From Blakeslea trispora (lineage: Eukaryota > Mucoromycota > Mucoromycetes > Mucorales > Choanephoraceae), in assembly GCA_025331445.1 (NCBI GenBank), contig JAIWNE010000008.1:10001-74000 (forward strand): DNA of 64,000 nt, given 5' to 3'. The notes beneath the pieces are model-generated. The model searched no databases. It saw only the letters and a program-made list of their open reading frames with translations, and had not been told where the DNA came from. Position 1 is the stretch's first letter. Each line of letters opens with the position of its first letter. This document shows positions 1 to 10,595 of this stretch, piece after piece. Made by a program: the position numbers and the translations under genes.

Positions 1-620
1 AGTCATACCCCCGTTCCTCCTCACATGAAGGTTGAATTCCTTACATTGATTTATCGTTCAAAAAGAGTTGAAGCTCAAAGTACCTTTTCGAAAGCGTTTG
101 GAGCTGTCCACAAAAAGTTTGCTGATTGCCAGAGATGATTAAGATGGTGAATGAGACTCGCTGTGAGCAGCATAACACTCTGATGTTAGTCTCTTATGGA
201 CGAATTGCTTGCTTCACAACCGATAAGATCTTTTAATTCTGTAGAGGCATATCACAGTGCTCGTTATCGCACAATGCCTGGTAGCAAAAATCTTTTGATT
301 TCTCTCAGACATGTCTTGCAATCTGCAAAAGAAGACTTAAACTTATTGAAGCACTATTATGATGATGGTATTATTCCTCGATATGGTTACAGAAAAAGTC
401 AGACTTGTAGTTTACAGTTGGAAAGATACATATGGACAAAAACGGCATTGGGCTCTACAAGGTTGATAATATGCTTTATGAAGCTAAATGTTTGGAGCAA
501 ACGAATGATATTCATCAATGTCCAAACCAATTTAAAGTAGCAACAAACACTGTTGCTGTTTACTACAAATCAAAGAATGAAATTACCTTATCATTTTGTT
601 TTTTTTTCCTTTCCAAATAA
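1..620 (+). pseudogene. degenerate coding remnant of unknown family
   Basis: Protein-like frames follow one another on the plus strand but are interrupted by stops and frame changes. One runs from base 1 to a stop near 139, another covers about 143-230, a third runs from 196 to 540, and a continuation in another frame covers 432-620. The change of frame near 420-430 keeps protein-like composition on both sides, which suggests a decayed gene and not chance open frame. I recognise no domain. It lies next to a broken transposase, so a transposon-associated or captured gene fragment is possible. It may also continue leftwards outside the window. Low confidence that this was ever one gene. Confidence 0.25.
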
Positions 621-1258
621 TAAGCATATGCATAGTTTAGCTATAGAATTAAACACTCATTCAAAAAAGGCAACGTCATTACTTTATGAGTTCTCTTTTC
701 GTGTATGTATTCATGCACCATAAGCAAGCAAGAAGTATAAAGTGTTATCTTTAAAGACCTGTGACGACTTTTACTCTTAGATTAATTCAAACTCTGGGGA
801 TATGATTGTGGGAAACGGGTTTTATCTGCCCCTCTCGGAACATACCATATGCAGAGGTCTTTTAAATTGGTTGGCGTTTTTTTTTATGTATTAAAATCGA
901 TCATAAAGTATACACTTTTTACAAAAAAAGCCGATCGGTTCAAAGGATTGTAAGCTGGCTTCTAAAGATGATATCATTCATTATAAATCATTGTTTCAAA
1001 CTTGGGTCTGTTTGAATGTACCTTTTGTACGGAGCAACCAAAGGGAGGCGTTAACAAATATTTTAGCCGAAGATGGTTTTCAGCAAAAAAGAAAAAAAGA
1101 GATAGATCCCTTGGTACTTCCCGGCTTTTGAGTTTCCCGTTGAAAGCAAGCGGCATATTTATTTTGAATGTCAAAGAAGTGTATGCTCTCTTTTAAATTT
1201 TTTTTAGTAAGCATTGGAGTATTTTGGAATAAGACTTGCTTGAAATCGTACTAGCGTC

Positions 1259-2430
1259 TCAAGCATCGCTTTTGAATTCGATTAAGCAAGTCAATTGATT
1301 TGAGGGATTCGTCTTCAATGTCTTTGAGGAAGTCTCATTCAGGTCAGGGTAAAAGGCAACTGAGTTTTTTACCATTGACCATACCTTTTCAATTGGTTGA
1401 AGCTCACAGTGGTAGGGGAGCGTGATCAAGATTCTGTGATTGTACTTGGCTGCAATCTCGTACGTTGTGTATACAGGCTTTATATCCAACTCCTTTACCA
1501 TCTTGAGGAGCTCTTTTTTTGTTTCTTTTTGGGTGTATCTTGCTCCTGCAAGTGGCCATTGTCAATAAGCCATTCCTCAATTTCCTTCCTTTTGGACTCA
1601 GCTTTTGGGAAGGGGTTGTTTGTACGCTTATGGTAAGATGCACCATCCATATGGATGATGCAACTACCATAAGGAACCAAGGATTGACAAAGCCTTTCGA
1701 AGATGTCTTCAAAAATTTCCGAAGTAAAGTTGCCGTGGTAATCTAAGTTCAGCTTTTTGCCATTCTTTGCTGGCCACACTTAAATACTGTCTTCAATCAT
1801 GTTTGCACGTAGCTTCCTTTCTGATTTAAAGACTACGAAAGCAGCAAACATAACCATCATCGGTTTTCTACCCCTCTCATTCACCACGCCTCCCACTGGT
1901 GCCAAAGTCTTTGCTGCATGATGATCCAAGTGGCAATATGATTCATCAAGAAACACTTCAGGTTGAACTGGCTGCATGTTGCCATTTTGGTTCTTCAATC
2001 GTTCATTTGAATACCTATATCTGTATTCAATGTTGGCAGGGCTGTCATGAAGAATGTTCCTCCTTTCACCCTTCTCGTAAGTTAACTTCAGAGTGTGCAA
2101 GTCCTTCAAGAGAACATCATAGCTCACTACAATGTTTTTTTTGTTCTTCGAGTGCTGCTGCAAGACTTCTGACTGTAGACACGCGTCCTTGTTCGTTGTT
2201 TTTGCCAACTTATTCCTTTATGGCAGAAACATATACCGGCTTCAAATGACGAGCAGGATGACACGCCGTTTTTTGGAAGGTTCCCAACGCTTACAAAATA
2301 GAGCAATCCTTTTTTGAGCAGCATAGCCAGTGAGGCCAAGGAGCTCGATTAGAGTTTGGAGGAGATCAAGCTTCGCGATGTCGTGTTGAGCGCGTCTCTT
2401 ATTGACGGTGACATTGACCATTTGATCCAA
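1259..2430 (-). mobile_element. decayed Tc1/mariner (IS630-type DDE) transposase
   Basis: On the minus strand a transposase of the Tc1/mariner/IS630 superfamily can be read from about 2430 to 1259, in pieces. The N-terminal piece (2430-2242 and an overlapping frame 2339-2127) is short and helical, in the position of the DNA-binding domain. The 2208-1780 piece carries the first catalytic block (FLDESYCHLDHH). The 1779-1495 piece carries the second block (IIHMDGASYHK), and the 1501-1259 piece carries the C-terminal block (PYHCELQPIEKVW, third acidic residue E). Defects seen: an in-frame TAA at the 1780/1779 junction, a frameshift at an A-rich run near 1500 and a frame change near 2210-2240. I could not define terminal inverted repeats, so the element ends are unknown. 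It is a dead copy by sequence. Confidence 0.8.
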
Positions 2431-3590
2431 AAGAGCAAAAAAAAAAGTTTCAGGTGCAAATCCTTTAGTGCTAAGAATATCTTCTTTAATGTAGATTTTT
2501 AGAAAGATGAAAGAGTATTAAGAGAGCTTTCCCACCATATGCATAGTAACTACGTACGACCATTCCTTGTGAAGTAGTTACAATATTTCAAAAAAGGTCG
2601 ATTTTCAGGGTGAAACTTTCGACATGTATCTATACATAGCTTTGAAGCATGATATTCAGTTATGCTCATTTGCTTGCGTAAGTTTTAGTACACTTTATTT
2701 GATATTCGTTGACAACTTGTAAGTCAACATCTGAGCTCACTTTTTTTTTTCTTTTTTACTTTGTCACCCTAATGACTTGCGCCCTGTTTCAACCATTTCG
2801 TTTGTTTATTGAAATGAGAGTCATTAAACATCACCTACCCCACTTCCCTATTTAATAATTTTTCCACCCTCCTCAGTTATCGGCTTTGAGCATTTCAGAG
2901 AAAATTCATAGAGCCAAGAAAAAATGAGTGTTTTTTTTTTATGAAATGGAGTAATTGATCCTGCCGGCTTTTTTGCGAAAGCAATGCTACTAACGCTACT
3001 CCCAATGTTGAATCAATTAGTATTAAAGACGGTTTGGTGATTCCCATCTCCGACTTTTATGCTCTCATTGGCAAGTCTTGCAACAAAGCTACGTGGTATT
3101 TCATCGCGATATTGAAATAGAATCTGAATATAAGTATAATAAAAGTCTGATTTTTTTTTATAAAGAAGCAAAAAGGACAAAAAACCCCCCCCCCCCCCGC
3201 CAAAAACACCTGCTAATTTTAGTTATCAACTTGTGCCAAAAATAATTTAACCTTGTGGCATTTATTTTTAAAATCCGATCAATATTTTTTGACTTTCGGC
3301 CAATTATTTTTTTAGAAAACACTAATTTCTATAAGCCTGACTGTGCCATAGTTAGTTTTAAGTTGATGTGGTACCACTAAACTATCGCCTCTTCAACCAC
3401 CACTACAAGCAGTAAAGAGTGATAGGTTGTAACACCTTGTTTGGCAAATGTAGCAATTGACCACACTCTGCTTCCTTAATTGGCCTATGTTAATATCATG
3501 AAAAAAAGATATTTAATCCAGGACCTGCTTTTTCCCTCTTTTTGATTGCCTCTCTTCTCTCTTTTTTAAAATCACACTTCATTGTTAAAA
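2431..3590. other. gene-free interval with a poly(C) run
   Basis: No convincing open frame or RNA gene is visible. It contains a C14 homopolymer at about 3185-3198 and several T/A runs. The last 200 bases are presumably the promoter of the downstream GPI-protein gene, with a pyrimidine-rich tract shortly before its ATG. Confidence 0.5.
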
Positions 3591-4564
3591 ATGATCTCTG
3601 CAAAGACATTCCTTGCTTCCTCTATCGCAATTATTGCTAGTTTCATTACTGCTGAAGCTGCTGTTGCTCCTACATATCCCTTCCCTGGTACTGTCCAGAC
3701 CAGTGGCCAGACTTACGACATCACTTGGAGTATGTATGCACCCTCTGTATAATTCGAATTGTTGACTAAATACCAGAACATTTATAGCTTTCGATGGAAA
3801 GAATGCCAGTACCAAATATCAAATCGATTTCATGACCGGATCTAACGACAAACAGACTGTCTTGTACAATGTTGCAAAGGTAGTCTTCAAACAACAACAC
3901 GCTTCGAGCTCTACCTTAACATTAGGAACCTGTTTCTTTTTTTTCCTAAATTATATAGGGTGTTGATCCTTCTCTCTTGAAGTACTCTTATGTTGCTCCT
4001 GAAGTAAACCCCAACTCTGCTGTCTATTTCTTTATGTTTACAGGTAAAACAAGCCTTGCATAGGTTTTCGTTAGTGCTGCATAATTTACTTTACTTTTTT
4101 TTTTTTTTCAAATAGGTGATAATGGTGAATATTCTTGGACTACTCGTTTTGGTATTGTTGGAGCTGAAGGTCAAAAGCTTACTGACGAACCCGAGAAGAA
4201 GCAACCCAACGGGGATGCTATTCCTTGGGGCAACGGTAAGTTGGCCTCGAACGCTACTTCTGCTGTTGCTGCTGCCAACGCTACTAGCGCTGCCTCTATT
4301 GCTGCTGCTGTTGTTACTTCTAGCGCTGCCCCTGTTGTTTCCAGTGCTGCTGCTTCATCTAGTGTTCCTGTTGCTTCTAGTGCTGCTTCTAGTGCTGCTA
4401 ATGCTGTCACTTCTGCTGCCAGCTCTGCTGTTTCAGCTGCTTCCAGTGTTGCTGTTGCTGCCGCTTCTACAAATGCTTCTACAAAGGCCAACAGTGGTGT
4501 CTCTATGGTTAAGCCTGCTTTCACTTTAGCTTCTGCTGCTGTTGCTGCCTACTTTGCTCTTTAA
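3591..4564 (+). CDS. KRE9/KNH1-type Ser/Ala-rich GPI-anchored cell-surface protein
   Basis: Four exons join in frame: 3591-3729, 3788-3879, 3959-4043 and 4116-4564, giving 254 residues with GT-AG introns of 58, 79 and 72 bp. Residues 1 to about 22 form a signal peptide. The next 95 or so resemble the N-terminal domain of yeast Kre9/Knh1 cell-wall proteins (a PFPGTVQTSGQTYDITW block, then an F-G-x-V-G strand). From about residue 145 the protein is a low-complexity Ala/Ser/Val linker with several N-x-S/T sites. It ends in a hydrophobic tail after a Lys-Pro pair, as expected for a GPI-attachment signal. Such proteins sit on the plasma membrane or in the wall; beta-glucan assembly is the role of the yeast family and is not shown here. 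The Ala-rich repeat also opens long frames in both strands, which I treat as shadows. Confidence 0.88.
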
Positions 4565-5996
4565 TTTCCAATGACTTATTTAGATTGCTTTTTTTGATTA
4601 TCGCATTTATATTGAACTAGTCTTTTGTAATTTTTATAACTTAATCACATATTTATTTGCATTTTTTTTAGCTCATTAAAAAAAACATTTCATCTGCGCA
4701 AGCCCGCTTCTTTCTTGTTTTAGATTCATCAAGTTATATGAAAAGAATTGTTACACTAGAAAAGCAACTACTAAAAATAAATTAATATGAAGCGCAGCAG
4801 AGCCGAAATTGTGGCTGGCCAAACCATCTGAAGCGTTATCGCAACCGAGGCTTGTTTTGTGACACAGTGCATCTACTCCCGTTTTCAATTGACCAGGCTG
4901 CAAAAAGAAAAAAGCTGGTTATTTTCAAGTAAGTCTTGGTGCTCCAATTGGACAGGTTCTAGATTGATGTCCTATAATTTATGAAACTGCAAACAGTTTT
5001 CCAAACTTCATAAATATGCACCTTGTAAAAGTTCGTGAACACAAACCAAATTGAAAGCTTTTTGCCTACGATTAGCACTACCTTCTGAATAGGCTTATGT
5101 GATTTGTTATGTAGACTATGGCCTAATATGCATTTGCTTTGCGATATAACCTATCCTATATGAAACATGAATCTGCAAATGTGTCTACTATCGTTTTCGT
5201 TGTTCAAGTTTTATTCAGAGATCGGTAGTAAAGGTATCATATGTATTCGCAAAACTGAATTGTGGAAGATCATGGGTTCTTGTTGAAGCTCACGAAGTTT
5301 GATAAAAGGGTTTCTTACTTGGCTAAGATTCAAGAATTTTTGATCCTGTTCTACTAGCTACTCAGTATTGGTATACCCTAAAAAAGTTGCTCTATATTAA
5401 AGGAGGCTTGGCTTTTTCTAGCCGCTATAAATCCTTCTTCAGTTATAAGGTTAAATGACTTCCAGCAGTTAGGTAGTTGAGGTTCTTCTTTTGTGCATGA
5501 AAGCAAATGGCTTATCTTATATAGCTTGAATGTTCTATAGTGCCCCAAGAAGGAAAAGCTGGCTTAAAAAGTTGATGGTCTAGCAAAAAAGTCAAAAAAA
5601 TATTGTCTGTAACTCACAAAGATTACTGTTCTGTTTCTACTTTGTTAGAGATCCTAAGAAAAGTACTATGACTTATTCTACTATTTGTGTCTTCGTAATG
5701 AATCGTTACAGTTTAGCAAAGCCTTGATACTGAGGAAAGTTATGTCTCGTTTTTAGGCATTTCAGATTCACATGCACATTGTCGCAAAGAGTTTCTTAAG
5801 AAGCACTATATACCAGCATATATATCTACATTACCTGTGAGCAATTCATTGCATTAATTACGCAATTGTTTCTATTGCTTTGTCATAAATCAACCTCTTT
5901 ATAAAATAAACAACATTAAGAATAAAACTGGTCTTTGGCAAAATGGACATACTATACAATTAATTTATTTTTTTATACAATGATTGACTATAACAG
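4565..5996. other. gene-free interval
   Basis: About 1.4 kb without a protein-like frame on either strand and without a recognisable tRNA or repeat. It holds the 3' ends of the GPI-protein gene and of the convergent membrane-protein gene, plus several TATA-like AT stretches around 5810-5910. I see nothing else that can be supported. Confidence 0.5.
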
Positions 5997-7161
5997 CTAT
6001 ACAGCTGTTGGAGGTGGAGGAGGAGCTCTATTAAAGAATGGAAAATTGGGTCTTCTCCAGGTTGGCATTATAGCAGAAGGTATGAACGAATTGCCGGGAA
6101 CAGGCTGTGGTTTATAGAGTGGGTTTTGTAGTGTACCCATGACAATGGAGTGCTGTAGTCGAATATGCTGTTGATTTTTAGAGAATGTAAGCATGACATA
6201 TATGTGTGCGCATGTCTGTTGCTTTCATGTTTGCTTACCTCAGGTCGATGACCAAAGTTCTGAATCACATAAGATACAAGAATGGCAACAATGAGACATG
6301 CTTGCATTATATAGACATTTCGATAAACACGATAATAGTGATCTAATAGATGTAGAAGAAAAAGATTAGGACATACTAAATGAAAGAAAAGACTACATAG
6401 AGTTAAGCTACCATGATTTGAATCCAATGCGGTTGTAAAGCAGTAAAGAAATCCAGTATGGAAGTAAATATCAAGACCCATAAAGAGCAAGTACGAGCCG
6501 GCAATTGCAGCACCCAATTTATGCCAAACACAAGAGTACAATGCCAAAACCATAAATACGACCACAAGGACTGTAAGAAGAATTGCTCGACCATAGTCCG
6601 ATGTGACAGACAAGTTGTCTTTCCAACCCAAAATCCACAATCCAAATCCCAAGCCTCCCAATCCACCTAGTAACGCCAAATAAAGCTGTATAGTGACAGC
6701 CATGAAGCAAGTAGTTACTAAACCAACCACAAAAGGCACAATGAGATAGATTGTTTGTCGATTTACACCATATGTATTATTCGGCTCAAAATTGGCCAAC
6801 ATAACCCAGGTGACAAACCCCATTGTGATGAAACCAGTCAATGACTGTGTCCTTGTTCCTGCAGGTGTCCTATCCCACAAACTTCTAAATATAAGCAGCA
6901 GTCCGCAAGAAATCAATATAATGCCTCCAAACACGCCTTGGATACTTAATCTATAACCATCATCTGGTCATACATCAAGTCAGTTTACTTCCTGGTTCTA
7001 TACCTGCATGTCATATTAATTTAAATACCTAGTGAGATTGCTCTATCCGGAAGATACAATACGCCAGGCTCGTGTGTTGGTTGATCTACTGCCGGAGCAG
7101 CAGCCACTAGCTTCATATATAATGAAATGAATAAAATTGCCTTCAGATCAAATGCATGCAT
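5997..7161 (-). CDS. TMEM198/TM7S3-like (DUF4203) multispanning membrane protein
   Basis: Exons on the minus strand are 7161-7029, 6963-6412, 6342-6239 and 6167-5997, giving 319 residues. I placed the start at 7161 because this upstream ATG adds a signal-peptide-like segment (LKAILFISLYMKLVAAAPA) that a start at 7116 would lose. The middle has about seven hydrophobic segments with Gly-rich helices (FVVGLVTTCF, LLGGLGGLGFGLWILG), the pattern of the DUF4203/TMEM198 domain. The tail is Pro-rich and cytosolic-looking. The 69-bp intron 6343-6411 is a multiple of three and has no stop, so retention would add 23 residues; I removed it because it has good splice sites and its translation does not fit the fold. 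Function in fungi is unknown. Confidence 0.8.
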
Positions 7162-7635
7162 CTACAACCAGGATACCGAAAAGGAGGAAAATAGGGATAG
7201 TGTGAGAGAAAATCAGAAAGAAGAAAGAAAAATGTCTGGATACAAAGGGAAAGATAAAGCAATGAGAAAACAATTGCTTCTTATGACAAGCAACAATAAC
7301 AACAATTCACCCAATTCAACAAATCCATAATAGGAAAGCCGTCCTTTGTGCATCCATGCTTTTGCCCGAGATCCCTTTTTTTGTTTGTTTTATTAAATAG
7401 TGTTTTTACTCCATCTTTTGATAGGTTGGGTTTGCATATACATAGAACAAACATACGTGTATGTTAAAGTGCTGATAAGAGAATAGAGAGAAGGGGAGAG
7501 AGAGAGAAAGAGAGAAAAAATCAGTACGTCGGTGTGTATAGGTGTTTGTGTATATAGACGGGAGAGTATCAACTCAAGAACAAAAGCTGTATGTATGTTA
7601 ATATTATTATAAATTATGGTAGAATGGTGTATAGT
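7162..7635. other. intergenic, promoter side of the TMEM198-like gene
   Basis: Between the start of the TMEM198-like gene and the stop of the PWWP gene. It is AT-rich with GA-rich stretches near 7487-7518. No gene is seen. Confidence 0.4.
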
Positions 7636-8992
7636 TTAGCTGTGATGCATATGAGTGTCTTCGTGAGGCTTCATGCCAGTTTGGGGGTCGATCAAAAGCA
7701 CCTTCCAGTTCCTCATCAATTGTTGGCATCGGTCCCTAATCACAGTATCATCTTCAAATGGATAAGAACATGCTGCTTTAACAACCTTGCCAATCTTGGT
7801 ATCCTGAGAGAAGATAGACCTCAAGTTAAAACACATTCTCTCCATCGTCTTGAAAAGACTCTTACCTTTAAAAGATTGTATGTCATGGGTGCTTCTTCAA
7901 TCTCTTTCACAATTTGTAAAATCTTTGAATAATCCTCTTTTGGGATCTCACCCTGTTCCCTCATATTGTTAGAAAAAAAAACTGATAACAACATAGGTAC
8001 TAAAATATAATTACCTCTTTTTTGTTGTAGACTAGTCGCTGTAGTCTGTGTCTAATGTGGTATACCTTCTTATATTCCGGTGTCTTTTTAACGTCCTCTT
8101 TGTTATCCACTTGTTCCTGAGCAACCGGAGAATCGCGACCTTCTTCATCTTTTTCAAGTGACATTGATTTACGCTGTATATAGAAACGGATTAGAAAAAA
8201 AAAGAAAGTTCTTATCGCTTGCTAACTCTGAACTTACTCTTCTCTTTCTTTCCAAACTCTCACCTACAGCTGTCTCGTCAACAGCCTCTTCATCACCCAA
8301 TGTAACTTTACGACTTCTTCTCTTTGCTGCTGTCGCGAGTTTGGATTCCGTTTGTTTTGTCTTTTTTGCCTTATTGTTTACTGGTACTGATGTCTTCTTC
8401 TTTGTTGGCATATCCTTCTTAGCTCCTTTTGTTTTCTTCGTGTCTTCTTCATCCTCCCCTTCTTCGTCCTCTTCATCCTCATCCTTCTCCTCATCCTCCA
8501 GTTGAGTTAGTAAGGAAGGGTTTAGCGCTTGACGGACTGCTAGTTCCAAATCCTTTGTCTTGAACTTTTTTGCTTTCAAATCGTTCTCTACACTTTCGTT
8601 GTCAAATGGCCTTATGGCGTCAGGGCCAAAAAATCCACTAAACCAAAGCCTTCTTTTAACAAACAACCTCTTTATCTATCAAGTCCAGGTACACTTACTA
8701 ATCTCTTGAGCCATAAAAAAACACGGTATATAAGGCACCCTTCGCTTTGGATTTCTGCTTTAATACCTTGGGCGGTACTGCATGGTCTGGTTCAATCTAA
8801 TAATACACAAAATAAAACAAAAATTATTAAATGAATACAAACCTTCTCTCATATTCTCTTTTCATTCTCTATTTTTTTTACCCTTGCAGGCCACCAAGGA
8901 TAACCTTTCAATTTGGCAAACACAGTTGTACCAGGCGCATATTCGGTGGGGATTCTTCCTTGCTGTTGTTGTTGCTGTTGTTGTTGGCGCAT
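7636..8992 (-). CDS. PWWP-domain chromatin protein with TFIIS-N/IBD-like C-terminus (HDGF/LEDGF type)
   Basis: Six exons join in frame: 8992-8882, 8796-8699, 8637-8238, 8173-8015, 7952-7866 and 7803-7636, giving 340 residues. After a poly-Gln N-terminus comes a PWWP domain (residues about 20-85) with the hallmark VFAKLKGYPWWPAR and the closing block FYGSRDYGFFGPDAIRPF. An acidic/Lys-rich linker with several KKxK nuclear-localisation-like clusters follows. Residues about 235-335 form a helical bundle like the TFIIS N-terminal/integrase-binding domain of LEDGF (RHRLQRLVYNKKE, then KDTKIGKVVKAAC). By family knowledge it should bind methylated nucleosomes through PWWP and elongation factors through the helical domain. 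The first exon ends exactly after the PWWP signature. Its 5' flank carries a TIR element that begins 248 bp upstream. Confidence 0.88.
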
Positions 8993-9239
8993 AGAAGTCT
9001 TCTTTTTTTTTTTTGCTAAGATATTCAATCAGAACAGTTTTGTTTGATGGATATGAGGAAGATAAAACAAAAAAATAATTTATAGAGATGAGATGATACT
9101 TTGTGAAGAAATGGGAGACTAAGAGACAAAAGAAAACGAAAGAAAGAAAAAGAGTCGCGTATCTCAGAAGGTTGTTAGAAAGAAAAAGAAATAATAAAAG
9201 GAAAAAAGATGAAAATAAAAGCAGAGGAAATTTCCCATA

Positions 9240-9301
9240 CAGTGAACGCAACATCAAATTGCGGAAATAGAAAAGTTAAAGTGCCGGATATAATTATTCA
9301 A
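9240..9301 (+). repeat. left terminal inverted repeat, 62 bp
   Basis: Inverted copy of 10534-10595 with two mismatches (A/G differences at positions 6 and 12 of the repeat). It begins CAGTG next to a TA dinucleotide. Confidence 0.9.
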
Positions 9302-9440
9302 AGTGCGGCTTTTTCAATAGTACTCATTTTGCGGGTTTCTCAGAAATCAATCAATTGCAGTTTTTTTGTGAAATTAATTGCTAACTTGGACATAGGCATA
9401 CAAAAGATGAATGTTCCGCGCACTAGCATTCTGGCTATAG

Positions 9441-9452
9441 ACTGACGTCAGT
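9441..9452. promoter_or_regulatory. 12-bp palindrome containing a CRE/ATF core
   Basis: ACTGACGTCAGT is a perfect palindrome with the TGACGTCA core bound by bZIP ATF/CREB factors. It sits 96 bp upstream of the first ATG (9548) inside the TIR element, so it could drive the element's own transcript. Function is inferred from the motif only. Confidence 0.3.
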
Positions 9453-9823
9453 ATAACTCAATCGATGAAGTTGGAGGGAATGATAGCGAACGATAATATA
9501 ATTGTCCCTGAATACAAATTTATATGCTCTTTCTATTTTCCTTAAAAATGAACTCTCAAGTAACTTTGAACAACTCTCAAGTTACTACCATCAACTCTCC
9601 AGTTAGAAAAGCTCCCACCAGCGCTTTTGGAAGTAAGCTCAGCTCTATATGCTGAACAATTTGACCTATGAGTTGCAAACCAAATAGAGAACAACTTCTC
9701 TCGGAGATAAGCTTAAGACGTTTGTTCAAGAATTCTCAAACAATCATCTGGTTGAGAGTTATTCTACCTCCTCCTGTTGTGTATACAACCAAGGGAAGAC
9801 CTTAGAGCGCCACCAAAGAATAG

Positions 9824-10249
9824 ATTGGTTTGGAGAAAGAATCAGGCAAGATTGTTCAAGAGAAGAAACAAGAAGCAAAGGCGAAAAAAGAAGCCGAAAT
9901 CAAAATAAAAGATATTCAACCCGTCAAAGGTAACGTTGAAGAGGATTGTAAACAGAAGAAAAATCGAATCATTTGTTTGGTCAAAGTTAAAATCCCTCTG
10001 CCCAAAGGCTTATTAAATAGCCAAATAGATGGGCATTTCAGCCCAAAGCCTGACGGCGACTGCGTCTTTAGAGCTCTTTCATTTGCGCTTTTCAATGACG
10101 AAGACCTGTTCGCGAAGATGAAAACAGAGATATTCTTCTTTCTGAGACAGAATAAGTTACTCTATAAGTCAGTCTTTGAAAGCTCTCCTAGCCCCGTCAG
10201 CATACTTCGGGGGTACTTTCAAAAGCATCCAAACAAAGCTGGCAAGTGA
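9824..10249 (+). CDS. OTU-like cysteine-protease fragment inside the TIR element
   Basis: The open frame runs from just after a stop at 9821 to a stop at 10249 (about 140 residues) and has no in-frame ATG near its start, so it is probably an internal exon or a truncated gene. A Lys/Glu-rich N-terminal part is followed by an OTU signature, PDGDCVFRALSFAL, where Asp and Cys of the OTU catalytic site are present, and then KMKTEIFFFLRQNKLLY in the place of the following helix. The C-terminal catalytic His region is not seen. A possible first exon with an ATG at 9548 (Asn/Gln/Ser-rich) has a GTAAGC donor near 9632, but I could not join it in frame. OTU domains are known to be captured by plant MULE and other DNA elements. 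Function here is uncertain. Confidence 0.55.
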   Translation: MGLEKESGKIVQEKKQEAKAKKEAEIKIKDIQPVKGNVEEDCKQKKNRIICLVKVKIPLPKGLLNSQIDGHFSPKPDGDCVFRALSFALFNDEDLFAKMKTEIFFFLRQNKLLYKSVFESSPSPVSILRGYFQKHPNKAGK

Positions 10250-10533
10250 ACCCTCTGCTACTACCAAAACTGATTTCAGTTTTCTGAGATGATGTCTTTA
10301 GCAGGACTACAGCTTGCTGAACACCTAATCAGTAAAGCACAACATTCGTTCCTTAATTCTTCCCTCCTTCACATACCCGTCTCATTCCTTTACATCCTCA
10401 TCATAATCACTTCTACATCACTCGAGTTAAGCCCAAATCAATCACTAAATGGTCATGCATATATCCCGGCGACTCTCATGATTGTAAGCGGCACTCCTTG
10501 ATCAACTACACTCTCATTTGCAATTGAGTACTA

Positions 10534-10595
10534 TTGAATAATTATATCCGGCACTTTAACTTTTCTATTTCCGCAATTTGATGCTGCGTCCACTG
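10534..10595 (-). repeat. right terminal inverted repeat, 62 bp
   Basis: Inverted partner of 9240-9301, ending CACTG at 10595 next to TA. Confidence 0.9.

Larger units (their letters stand above)
9240..10595. mobile_element. complete TIR DNA element, Tc1/mariner-pogo type ends, carrying an OTU-like frame
   Basis: The element starts CAGTG at 9240 and ends CACTG at 10595, flanked on both sides by TA (9238-9239 and 10596-10597), the target duplication of Tc1/mariner-type insertion. The first 62 bases are an inverted copy of the last 62 (10534-10595), 60 of 62 identical. A second inverted block follows after a 15-base difference (around 9317-9328 on the left side). It is 1,356 bp long. No DDE transposase is visible inside; instead there is an OTU-like open frame. 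It is therefore probably non-autonomous and mobilised in trans. It is inserted in the upstream flank of the PWWP gene. Confidence 0.85.

Noticed and set aside
1002..1210. A protein-like stretch on the plus strand (about 60 residues) between decayed elements
   Set aside because: Composition looks coding (REALTNILAEDGFQQKRK) but there is no start, no recognised family and frames are broken; at most a remnant, so it was not listed.
3181..3200. Poly(C) run that could be a CpG-like or structural signal
   Set aside because: A simple homopolymer; no flanking structure.
4116..4529. Long Leu/Val-rich and Ala-rich open frames on both strands over the GPI-protein repeat
   Set aside because: They come from the GCT/TCT-rich repeat of the real exon read in other frames.
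8158..8505. Plus-strand frame with Ser-rich end, opposite the PWWP gene
   Set aside because: Shadow of the acidic linker exon (GAA/GAT-rich) of the real gene.
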